A stretch of 64,000 nucleotides of DNA from Sandaracinus amylolyticus (GTDB lineage Bacteria > Myxococcota_A > Polyangia > Polyangiales > Sandaracinaceae), in contig NZ_CP070225.1 in NCBI RefSeq assembly GCF_021631985.1, forward strand, positions 2,294,001 to 2,358,000, read 5' to 3'. The translations under genes were made by a program, and so were the position numbers. Below, one piece after another: positions 17,430 to 28,466 of this stretch. The notes beneath the pieces were generated by a model. It had not been told where the DNA came from. It saw only the letters and a list, made by a program, of their open reading frames with translations, and searched no databases. Every line of letters begins with the position of its first letter. Position 1 is the first letter of the stretch.

Positions 17430-20400
17430 TCAGTCGTCGTCGAGATCGGTGTCGTCGCTCTCGTCGACGTCCGCCGTCGCGAACGGCTCGACCGGCATCG
17501 GCACGACGCGCGACGGCATCACCGGCATCGCGCTGCGCTTGAGGTAGCCGTGCAGGCCGTGGGTGAAGCCCTCGTCGCGCAGCGCGCCCACGATCGGCGA
17601 GCCGTGCGTGGGCTCGCCGTCGACGCTCGCGATCAGGATCGCCTTCCGGCGTCCGCTCTCGACGAGCTCGGCGAGCGCGCGCGCGATCGCGCGGATCGCG
17701 TGGCCGCGATCGGGCTCGGCCTCGGGCAGGAACGTGATCAAGCTGCGCTCGGTGCGGCCGAGCCATGCGATCGGTCGTCCCTCGCGCAGCACGACCTGCG
17801 CGCCGCTCGCGCGCTGCGGTCGGGCGGTCGCGCGGGTCTCGGGCCAGGCGAGCGCTGCGCCGTAGGGCTGCGCGGGATCGGTCGCGGCGATCACGAACGT
17901 GCGCGCCGGCTCGGTGGGATCGCGGTGCGCGCGCAGTCGATCGTCGGCGCCCGGGAGCGCGAACTGCGCAGCGCCGAGCCCCGCGACGAAGAACCCGCGC
18001 CGCACGCGTCCCGCCTCTTCCATCGTGCGCAGCACCGGATACACCGCGCCGAACCCGCCGAGCACACCTTCGCGCTGAACGCCCTCGCGCGTGACCACGC
18101 CGTGTCGCTCGAGCAGCGTGCGCGCGAGCGCGGCGCGTCGCTCGGTCTCGCTCGGTCCGGCGGTCGTCGGCAGCAACGACCAACGTCCTTCGCTCCCCGG
18201 CGGGCCCACGCGGCGCGCGGCCTGGAAGCGCGAAGGTCGACGGCGATCGCGCTTGCTCGACGTGCTCGCCGCGCCGAGCGAGCGCAGCGGCGCGAGGGTG
18301 TCGTTCGTCACCTCGCCGGCCCACACGAGATCCCAGAGCGCGCTCAGCGCGTCCTGCGGGAACCCGCCCACCTCGCGCGCGATCTCGGCGAAGAAGAGCG
18401 CACCGCGGCGCGAGAGCACGTCGCGCACCTTCGCGGCGAGCGTGCCTTCTGCGGGCGCCGGCGGAGGAGCGAGCAGCGGGTACGAGCTCGCGAAGTAGAT
18501 CGCGACGCGCCCCACGCCGGGCGCGAGCGGCTCGACGCCGCGCCACACGACCTCACCCGACGCGCAGAGCTGATCGAGATCGCCCTGTCGGTATCCATCG
18601 ACGCGTGCGGGGAGGATCTCGCGCTCGAGCACGTCGGCGGGGACGGGCGCGCCCTCGAGCTGCTCGATCGCGCGGAAGAGCGCGTCGACGCCGCGCCGCG
18701 GACCGCCGCCCGACGCGGGCGCGATGCCGTTCCACTCGAGCAGGAAGCGCGTGTACGCGGCGGGCTCGACCGGCTCGATCTCGGCGCGAAGGCGCGCGAG
18801 GGAGCGGCGCTTCACCGAGCGCAGGACCTCGGCATCGCAGAGATCGAGGCCGCGCGCGCCGGGCACGAGCTCGCCTTCGATCACACGACCGCGCGCGATC
18901 AGGCGTTCGACCGCGGCGCGCACCGGCGCGATCCCGAGGCCCCATCGCGCGGCGAGATCGGCGGCGCGGAAGGGCCCGTGGGTGCGCGCCCAGCGCGAGA
19001 CGAAATCGCCGAGCGGGTCACCGACCGGCTCGAGGAACGCGGCCGGCGTTCCGGGCGGCGGCGGCACACCGAGCGCGTCGCGCAGGCGTCCCGCGTCCTC
19101 GATCGCAGCGAGGCGCGCGCGACCGCCGATCGTCACCTCGATCGCGCGGCGCTCGCGCAGCAGCTCGGCGATCAGCGTCTCGCTGCGAGCACGCGCGCTC
19201 GCCTCGTCGTCCTCGGGGCCGTGCACGCGCATCGCGAGCTCGTCGCGATCGAGATCGCCGAGGAGCAGCAGCAGATCGTGCGCCCCATCGGCGCCGGTGA
19301 TCGCGTAGCGGCGATCGAGACGCTGCAGCTGGTGCTCGAGCGCGGTGATCGCATCGGGATCGAGCAGCTCGCGGAGCTCGACGCCGCCGAGCAATTCGCG
19401 GAGCTGTGCGGCGTCGACGGTGAGCGCCTGCGCGCGTCGCTCCGCGAGCGGCGCGTCGCCCTCGTACATGAAGTTCGCGACGTAGGAGAACAGCAGCGAC
19501 GAGGCGAACGGCGACGGCTGCGCGGTGTCGACCGTCACGACGTGCACGCGGCGATCGGCGATCGCGCGGAGCATCTCGATCACCCCGGGCAGATCGAAGA
19601 CGTCGCGCAGGCACTCGCGGTACGTCTCGAGGAGGATCGGGAACGAGCCGTAGCGCGACGCGACCTGCAGCAGATCGGCGGCACGACGACGCTGCGCCCA
19701 GAGCGGCGAGCGCTTGCCCGGATGACGTCGCGGGAGCAGCAGCGCGCGCGCTGCGCACTCGCGGAAGCGAGAGGAAAAGAGCGCGGTGCTGCCGAGCGTG
19801 CGCACCAGGAGATCCTCGACCTCGTCGGCGGTGGGCAGCAGCTGATCGATCGTCGGCGGCGCGTCGCTCTCGGGGAAGCGCAGCACGATGCCGTCGTCGG
19901 ACCACACCGCCTCGGTGTCGATGCCGAGCTCGGCGCGACATCGCTCGATCAAGCACGTCGCGAGCGGCGCGTGCACGCGCGCGCCGAAGGGCGACATCAA
20001 GCACACGCGGTGATCGCCGACCTCGTCGACGAAGCGCTCGACGAGCAGCGTACGATCCGAGGGCACCTCACCAGTTGCCTTCGCCTGGTCGTGCACGAAG
20101 CGCACGAGGTTGCGCGCGGCGCGCTCCTCGAGATCGTGCTCGGCCATCAGCTTCGCAATGCCGTCGTCCTCCTTGGCGCGCGCGAGGGTGCGGGTGAGCG
20201 CGCCGATCGCGGTGCCCAGCGCGGCGCTCCGCCCGAGCGACTCGCCGCGCCAGAACGGCATCTTCCCGGGCTCGCCGGGCGCGGGCTCGACCATCACGCG
20301 GTCGTGCGTGATCTCGACGATGCGCCACGAGGTCGCGCCGAGCAGGAACACCTCGCCCTCGCGCGCCTCGAACACCATCTCCTCGTCGAGCTCTCCGACG

Positions 20401-22046
20401 CGCCGCGACGTCTTCCCTTCGCCGCTGCCCGCGAGGAACACGCCGTAGAGGCCGCGATCCGGGATCACTCCCGCGTTCACCACCGCGAGCCGCTTCGCGC
20501 CCTGTCGCGCGCGGATCTGACCGGTCACGCGATCCCACACGATGCGCGGGCGCAGCTCGGCGAATTCGTCGCTGGGATAGCGGCCGGCGAGCATGTCGAG
20601 CACGCCTTCGAAGTGTCCGCGCGGCAGCTCCGCGAACGGCGCGGCGCGGCGCACCATCGTGAAGAGCGCGGCCTCGTGGATCTCGTCGCTCGCGACGATC
20701 GCGACGAGCTGCTGCGCGAGCACGTCGAGCGGCGAGCGCGGATACGCGGTGGGCTCGACCTCGCCACGTCGCATGAGGCGCACCGCGGCCGCGGACGCGA
20801 GCAGATCGGCGCGGTGCTTCGGGAACACCACGCCCTCGCTGGTGCCGCCGACGTGGTGCGACGCGCGCCCGATGCGCTGCAGGCCCGCGGAGACGGTGGG
20901 CGGTGTCTCGATCTGGATCACCAGATCGACCGCGCCGAGATCGAGGCCGAGCTCGAGCGACGAGGTCGCGACGATGCAGGGCAGGGCGCCCGACTTGAGC
21001 CGCTCTTCGATCTGCTGCCGCTGCTCGCGCGCGACCGAGCCGTGGTGCGCGAGCGCGATCTCGTCGCCTGCCACGTCGTTGAGCGCCGCCGCGAGACGCT
21101 CGGCGAGGCGACGCGAGTTCACGAAGATCATCGTCGAGCGATGCGCGCGGATCAGCTCGACGAGGCGCGGGTGGATGCTCGGCCAGATCGAGCGTCCTTC
21201 GGGCGCCTTTGGGCCACCCTCGAGCGGGCCGCGATCGTTCGCGCTCCCGAGACGGCTCATGTCGTCGACCGGGACCTCGATCGTGAGCGCGAGATCCTTC
21301 TTCGCGCTCGCGTCGACGATGCGCACCGGACGCGCGCTCCACGTGCCCTCGTCGTCGAGCTCGCCGCCGCCGAGGAAGCGCGCGATCTCGTCGAGCGGGC
21401 GCTGGGTCGCGGAGAGCCCGATGCGCTGGAGCGGCTTGGTCTGACCGGCGCGCGCGCGCACGTCCTCGAGGCGCTCGAGCGTGAGCGCGAGGTGCGCGCC
21501 CCGCTTGGTGCCTGCGATCGCGTGGATCTCGTCGACGATCACGGTCTCGATCGAGGTGAGGGTCTCGCGCGCGTTCGACGTGAGCAGGAGGTAGAGCGAC
21601 TCCGGCGTGGTGATCAGCACGTCGGGCGGACGCCGCGCGAGGCGTGCGCGCTCGTCGGCGGGCGTGTCGCCCGAGCGCACGCCGACCTCGAGCCGGCGGT
21701 ACGGGATGCCGAGCCGCTCTGCGGTGGCGGTGATGCCTGCGAGCGGCGCGCGGAGGTTGCGCTCGACGTCGACCGCCAGCGCCTTCAGCGGCGAGACGTA
21801 GAGCACGCGGCAGCGCTGCTTCGGCGGCGGCTCCTCGGCGAACGTCGCGCGATCGATCGCGAAGAGGAACGCGGCGAGCGTCTTGCCCGAGCCGGTGGGC
21901 GCGAGCAGCAGCGTCGACTCGCCGCGCGTGATCGCGCTCCAGCCCGCGCGCTGCGCGTCGGTCGGCGCGGCGAACGACGCCTCGAACCACGCGCGCGTCG
22001 CCGGGTGGAACGCAGCGAGCGCATCGGTGCCCTTCTTCTTGCTCAA
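17430..22046 (-). CDS. lhr: Lhr-type ATP-dependent DNA helicase (long form)
   Basis: Superfamily 2 helicase of 1538 aa, the size of full-length bacterial Lhr. The ATPase core has Walker A APTGSGKT near 48-55, VDEIHAIAG (motif II, DEIH), GLSATQRP (motif III), ATSSLELGLDLG and QRIGRASH (motif VI). A winged-helix and Lhr-specific region follow, then a long C-terminal domain. The acidic tail is Asp-rich (DESDDTDLDDD). The TTG at 22046 is inferred from a 4-base TTGA overlap with the nei stop and gives a normal start (SKKKGTDALAAFHP). The Lhr/DNA glycosylase pairing is also described in actinobacteria, where both act in DNA damage responses. Confidence 0.93.
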   Translation of the reverse strand: MSKKKGTDALAAFHPATRAWFEASFAAPTDAQRAGWSAITRGESTLLLAPTGSGKTLAAFLFAIDRATFAEEPPPKQRCRVLYVSPLKALAVDVERNLRAPLAGITATAERLGIPYRRLEVGVRSGDTPADERARLARRPPDVLITTPESLYLLLTSNARETLTSIETVIVDEIHAIAGTKRGAHLALTLERLEDVRARAGQTKPLQRIGLSATQRPLDEIARFLGGGELDDEGTWSARPVRIVDASAKKDLALTIEVPVDDMSRLGSANDRGPLEGGPKAPEGRSIWPSIHPRLVELIRAHRSTMIFVNSRRLAERLAAALNDVAGDEIALAHHGSVAREQRQQIEERLKSGALPCIVATSSLELGLDLGAVDLVIQIETPPTVSAGLQRIGRASHHVGGTSEGVVFPKHRADLLASAAAVRLMRRGEVEPTAYPRSPLDVLAQQLVAIVASDEIHEAALFTMVRRAAPFAELPRGHFEGVLDMLAGRYPSDEFAELRPRIVWDRVTGQIRARQGAKRLAVVNAGVIPDRGLYGVFLAGSGEGKTSRRVGELDEEMVFEAREGEVFLLGATSWRIVEITHDRVMVEPAPGEPGKMPFWRGESLGRSAALGTAIGALTRTLARAKEDDGIAKLMAEHDLEERAARNLVRFVHDQAKATGEVPSDRTLLVERFVDEVGDHRVCLMSPFGARVHAPLATCLIERCRAELGIDTEAVWSDDGIVLRFPESDAPPTIDQLLPTADEVEDLLVRTLGSTALFSSRFRECAARALLLPRRHPGKRSPLWAQRRRAADLLQVASRYGSFPILLETYRECLRDVFDLPGVIEMLRAIADRRVHVVTVDTAQPSPFASSLLFSYVANFMYEGDAPLAERRAQALTVDAAQLRELLGGVELRELLDPDAITALEHQLQRLDRRYAITGADGAHDLLLLLGDLDRDELAMRVHGPEDDEASARARSETLIAELLRERRAIEVTIGGRARLAAIEDAGRLRDALGVPPPPGTPAAFLEPVGDPLGDFVSRWARTHGPFRAADLAARWGLGIAPVRAAVERLIARGRVIEGELVPGARGLDLCDAEVLRSVKRRSLARLRAEIEPVEPAAYTRFLLEWNGIAPASGGGPRRGVDALFRAIEQLEGAPVPADVLEREILPARVDGYRQGDLDQLCASGEVVWRGVEPLAPGVGRVAIYFASSYPLLAPPPAPAEGTLAAKVRDVLSRRGALFFAEIAREVGGFPQDALSALWDLVWAGEVTNDTLAPLRSLGAASTSSKRDRRRPSRFQAARRVGPPGSEGRWSLLPTTAGPSETERRAALARTLLERHGVVTREGVQREGVLGGFGAVYPVLRTMEEAGRVRRGFFVAGLGAAQFALPGADDRLRAHRDPTEPARTFVIAATDPAQPYGAALAWPETRATARPQRASGAQVVLREGRPIAWLGRTERSLITFLPEAEPDRGHAIRAIARALAELVESGRRKAILIASVDGEPTHGSPIVGALRDEGFTHGLHGYLKRSAMPVMPSRVVPMPVEPFATADVDESDDTDLDDD

Positions 22047-22819
22047 GCGCGGGCCTCGACGCGCGAAGGCTGACAGCGTGCGCACCAGTACGTCGAGCGA
22101 CGCATGTCGCCCTGGCGCTCCATCGTGATCGCGTGCGCGCAGCGCGGGCAGGGCTGGCCCTGACGCCCATAGACTCGCTGAGGGCGCGTGCCGCGCGCGA
22201 ACCCACCGCGCATGCGGCGCTCGGCGGTGGCGAGCAGCGCGCGCAGCTCGTCGTCCGTGAAGCGCGCGACCGGCGCGAACGGATCGAGCCGATGCTCGAA
22301 GAGCAGCTCGCTCTTCCACACGTTGCCGATGCCGGCGATCGCGCGCTGATCCATCAGCGCGACACCGAGCGGCGCGTGATCGATCGCGCGGAGCCGGCGC
22401 AGCGCCTCGTCGGGATCGAAGCTCGCCGCGATGGGATCGGGACCGAGCCCGGCGAGGTGGGGATCACGATCGACGTCGCTCGCGCGGATGAGCCGCACGA
22501 TCGGCGCGCTCCAGCACATCGCGATCGCGCCGTCGACCTCGAGCACGACGACGACGTTGCCGGAGGCGCCGGGCACGCGCTCACCCGGCCCATAGCCGCG
22601 CCACACGCCGTTCATCTTCATGTGCGTGTGGAGCACGAGCCCGCCCTCGAACGTGATCAGCAGGTTCTTCCCGCGCGCCTCGACCGACTCCACGCGCTTG
22701 CCGACGACCGACGTGACGCGCTCGGCGCGGCGCGGCAGATCGAGCGCGCGCACGAGGCGCCCCGCGAGGAGCGGGCGCAGGCGCAGCGCGGTGCGGTGGA
22801 GGGTGTCGCCTTCGGGCAC
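22043..22819 (-). CDS. nei: Fpg/Nei-family DNA glycosylase/AP lyase
   Basis: Base-excision repair glycosylase of 258 aa, endonuclease VIII-like. The N-terminus MPEGDTLHR supplies the catalytic Pro2 and Glu3 typical of the Nei branch (Fpg usually has PELPE). RGKNLLITFEGG, HTHMKMNG and the helix-two-turn-helix segment QRAIAGIGNVWKSELLF are present. The C-terminal zinc finger is CPRC...CARC. It removes oxidised pyrimidines and then cleaves the AP site. Its stop overlaps the start of lhr by 4 bases, so the two are coupled. Confidence 0.95.
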   Translation of the reverse strand: MPEGDTLHRTALRLRPLLAGRLVRALDLPRRAERVTSVVGKRVESVEARGKNLLITFEGGLVLHTHMKMNGVWRGYGPGERVPGASGNVVVVLEVDGAIAMCWSAPIVRLIRASDVDRDPHLAGLGPDPIAASFDPDEALRRLRAIDHAPLGVALMDQRAIAGIGNVWKSELLFEHRLDPFAPVARFTDDELRALLATAERRMRGGFARGTRPQRVYGRQGQPCPRCAHAITMERQGDMRRSTYWCARCQPSRVEARA

Positions 22820-22985
22820 GAGGACTACGACGTGTGGGGCTCGGAGCGCCGGGTTTCAAGCGGGGCGAGACGCCACTCTCGACGGTGCGCTGTCAGGAAT
22901 GCCGCGCCGCGTTCGCGTGTGACCGCGTGGCGTGCCTCGAGATCACGAGGATCCGCGCCACGTTTGAGTGAGGCATGCTGCGTCG

Positions 22986-24011
22986 ATGCGCGATCTCGTG
23001 GACGAGCTGTGCTCCGATCGCTGCGCGGGACGCGCGGCCGGGACCGAGGGTGGGCGCATCGCGCGCGGCGTGGTGATCGAGGCGCTGCGCGGAGCGGGGC
23101 TCGATCCGTTCGAACAGGCCGTGCCGAAGGCGCGCGGCGCGAACGTGCTCGCGACGATCCCCGGCGAGATCGATCGCTACGTGATGGTCGCCGCGCACTA
23201 CGACCATCTCGGCACGGTCGGGCACCACGTCTTCCGTGGCGCGGACGACAATGCGGCGTCGGTCGCGATCCTGGCCGACGTCGCGCGCCGGCTCGCGGCG
23301 GATCGCCCGATGGGCCGCGGCGTGATCATCGCCGCGTTCGATGCCGAAGAGCCGCCGTACTTCCTCACGGCGGCGATGGGCTCGGAGCACTTCGCGCGGC
23401 ATCCGACGGTGCCGCTCGATCGCATCGACATGATGGTCTGCCTCGAGCTCGTCGGGCACGCGCTCGGCGAGGTGCACCTGCCGAGCGAGGTGCGTCGCAC
23501 GATGTTCCTGCTCGGCGCGGAGCGCAGCGAGGGCACGCTCACGCACGTGCACGAGCTCGCGCGCAGCGAGCCCGGCGTGATCATCCGGCCCGCCGACGCC
23601 GAGATCATCCCGCGGCTCAGCGACTACGCGGCGTTCTGGGAGCGCGAGCGTCCCTTCGTGCTGCTCACGGGCGGTCGGTCCCGCCACTACCACACGCCCG
23701 AGGATCTTCCGAAGCACCTCGACTTCGCCCGGATGCAGGCCACCGCAGCGTGGATCGAGCGCTTCGTGCGCGCGCAGTGCGCACGACACGAAGCGCCCTT
23801 CGTGTTCCGCGATCGGCGCGACGACGTGTCGACGCTCGACTCGATCGGCGATCTGCTCACGCCGCTGGCCAGCGTGTCCGACGTCGCGGCGATGGGCGCG
23901 CAGATGGCGCGCTCGCTCCGCGCTCGCGTGCGACGTGATGGAGCGCTCCCGCTCGACGCGCGCGGGGAGCTCGAGCAGCTCGTCGCCGCGATCGAGTCGT
24001 CGCTCGCATGA
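22986..24011 (+). CDS. M28-family zinc peptidase
   Basis: Cytosolic aminopeptidase-like hydrolase of 341 aa with no signal peptide, unlike most secreted M28 members. Zinc-ligand motifs are present in order: HYDHLG, GADDNAASVA, AFDAEEPP (catalytic Glu pair), DRIDMMVCLE and YHTPEDLPKH. ATG 22986 is chosen; an in-frame GTG at 22968 would add six residues, and neither has a clear ribosome site. It is divergent from nei across 166 bases. Peptide or glutamyl-conjugate cleavage is the family activity; the substrate is unknown. Confidence 0.88.
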   Translation: MRDLVDELCSDRCAGRAAGTEGGRIARGVVIEALRGAGLDPFEQAVPKARGANVLATIPGEIDRYVMVAAHYDHLGTVGHHVFRGADDNAASVAILADVARRLAADRPMGRGVIIAAFDAEEPPYFLTAAMGSEHFARHPTVPLDRIDMMVCLELVGHALGEVHLPSEVRRTMFLLGAERSEGTLTHVHELARSEPGVIIRPADAEIIPRLSDYAAFWERERPFVLLTGGRSRHYHTPEDLPKHLDFARMQATAAWIERFVRAQCARHEAPFVFRDRRDDVSTLDSIGDLLTPLASVSDVAAMGAQMARSLRARVRRDGALPLDARGELEQLVAAIESSLA

Positions 24012-24061
24012 TCGAGCGACGACGTCGCGGGCGCGCGATCGCGCGCGCGCTACGCTGCGAG

Positions 24062-24655
24062 ATGACTTCTCTTCGGATCTCGGTGCTCGCCACGGCGTGC
24101 TCTCCATTCCCATCGGCAGACGAGCTCGAGTCACCGGCGTGTGTCGACGGGGATTGGAACCCGACCGAGACCGTCCGGGCGTCGCTCGGCGCCGACTTCG
24201 TCGCGATCGTGGACGACGAGGAAGGCGTGCTGGGATCGGGCCCGCGCTGTGACGGCGCGACCGATCCCACGGCGTGCGAGGAAGCGATCTCGGAGGCGCT
24301 CTGGAGCGCGCAGATCGTCGTTCGTGTCGGCGACGAGGTGACGACCCCGACGATGCGTGAGCTCCTCGGGACGATCGACAGCCTCGACGAGGCCCTGATC
24401 GTCACGACGCTGTCGGGCTACTCGCTGCCCGGCTGTGGCGAGGGCTCGCGCACCGGTGGTCGCCGCATCGAAGGTGGGTGGGAAGTGGTCGTGATCGGCG
24501 ATGTCGAGTGCGTGTACGACGTCGGCCCGTTCGAGCACGAGGATCGCTACTTCCGCCACTTGGTCCACGTCTCGGACGACGGCGAGCTCGACGAGCGGGC
24601 GCGCGAGGAGAGCCATCGCGACTCCTGCTACGACCACTGCGACTGCTTCGAGTAG
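24062..24655 (+). CDS. Unknown acidic small protein, possibly a lipoprotein
   Basis: A 197 aa protein. ATG 24062 gives a short leader (SLRISVLATAC) that could be a weak lipobox with Cys13. The rest is acidic and carries scattered Cys: PACVDGDW near 26, SGPRCDGATDPTACEE, YSLPGCGEG, VECVYD and a Cys-rich end CYDHCDCFE. No recognised domain. Codon use is high-GC3 like neighbours, supporting a real gene. It follows the M28 peptidase by 50 bases and is convergent with endonuclease V. Disulfides or metal binding by the terminal Cys are possible. Confidence 0.6.
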   Translation: MTSLRISVLATACSPFPSADELESPACVDGDWNPTETVRASLGADFVAIVDDEEGVLGSGPRCDGATDPTACEEAISEALWSAQIVVRVGDEVTTPTMRELLGTIDSLDEALIVTTLSGYSLPGCGEGSRTGGRRIEGGWEVVVIGDVECVYDVGPFEHEDRYFRHLVHVSDDGELDERAREESHRDSCYDHCDCFE

Positions 24656-24661
24656 CGGTCC

Positions 24662-25156
24662 TCACGCGTCGCGGGCGACGCGGTCCACGCGCGCGAGCAA
24701 CGTCGGCATGCGATAGGGGCCGTGCATCGCGCGCACCTTCGCCGCGGCGTCGCTCGCGTCCATGCCGATCGCGCTCACGTAGAGGGGGCTCTTGCTCTCG
24801 CCGCGGCACACCTCGATCACGCGCGTCGCGCCGCGGTACTCCGTCTTGGCGACGCCGACCACCGGGATCGTCGCGCCGAGCGCCTCGTACAAGCGCGCGC
24901 CGAGCCCTGGGCGATCCTCGTCGAGCCACACCTGCCCGTCGACGATCACCACCTCGATCGACACGGTCACGCGCGCGAGCACCGCGCGCAGGCACGGCAG
25001 CTCGCGCAGATAGAACCTGCCGGGCTCGTACGGCGCGACCTCGTCGATGCGCACCACGTGCTCCTCGCGCGCGGTCGCCGACGTCCACTCGTCCGCGACC
25101 ACGCACGCCGCGAACGCCTCGTGATCGCGATAGTCGACGTCGACACACGCGATCAC
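24662..25156 (-). CDS. nfi: Short endonuclease V-like protein
   Basis: Endonuclease V fold, which in the canonical enzyme cleaves near deaminated bases. VIACVDVDYRD supplies the first catalytic Asp, FYLRELPCLRAVL the Glu, and VDGQVWLDEDRPGLG the next Asp. ATIPVVGVAKTEY matches the family VPxIGVAK strand. The usual HPR motif is altered to DRPG, and the later conserved Gly-His is Gly-Met (SAIGMDAS), so activity is not assured. GTG 25156 gives 164 aa, shorter than the usual 220; an upstream ATG at 25210 would overlap the radical-SAM gene by 47 bases. It follows that gene by 7 bases. Confidence 0.72.
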   Translation of the reverse strand: MIACVDVDYRDHEAFAACVVADEWTSATAREEHVVRIDEVAPYEPGRFYLRELPCLRAVLARVTVSIEVVIVDGQVWLDEDRPGLGARLYEALGATIPVVGVAKTEYRGATRVIEVCRGESKSPLYVSAIGMDASDAAAKVRAMHGPYRMPTLLARVDRVARDA

Positions 25157-25163
25157 GGGGCGC

Positions 25164-28013
<2,850 letters not shown>

Positions 28014-28064
28014 GGGCGGTCGGTTGTCATGGGGTCTGCGCGGAATCCGCGCAATCCGACGCGC

Positions 28065-28466
28065 TCACGGGGCCGCGGGCGGGGCGCTCGGGGACGCGCG
28101 CTGCACGACCTCGAGCAGCTCGTCGAGCTCGAAGGGCTTGTGCAGGAACCCGGCGGCCGCGAGCGACGCAGTGCGCTCGGTGCCGGGATCGAGGGCGGAC
28201 ACGAGCACGACCGGGATCGACGCGAGCTCTCGCTCGCGCTCGACCTCCTCACGGAACTGCCAGCCGTTCATCACCGGCATCATCAGATCGAGCAGGATGA
28301 GGCGCGGTCGCAGCCCCGCGCGCAGCGCGTCGAGCGCCTCGCGTCCGTCGCGCGCCGCGTGCACCGAGAACCCCTCGCTCTCGAGCACTTGCACCATCGT
28401 CTCGCGGACGTCGGCGTCGTCCTCGACGACCATGATCGGTGCGCCGTTCTGCACGTCCGCGCTCAC
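28065..28466 (-). CDS. Stand-alone response regulator receiver
   Basis: Single receiver domain of 133 aa. Acidic triad residues are in VVEDDADV, the phosphoacceptor Asp60 is in LILLDLMMP, Ser/Thr lies in VVLVSALD and the conserved Lys110 in FLHKPFE. There is no output domain. The GTG start overlaps the stop of the upstream histidine kinase by 4 bases (GTGA), so it is that kinase's dedicated receiver or a phosphate shuttle. A proline/alanine-rich tail ends the protein. Confidence 0.92.
   Translation of the reverse strand: MSADVQNGAPIMVVEDDADVRETMVQVLESEGFSVHAARDGREALDALRAGLRPRLILLDLMMPVMNGWQFREEVERERELASIPVVLVSALDPGTERTASLAAAGFLHKPFELDELLEVVQRASPSAPPAAP

Noticed and set aside
17424-22073. 1549-codon plus-strand open frame opposite lhr
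   Set aside because: High-GC antisense artefact; the minus frame carries helicase motifs throughout.
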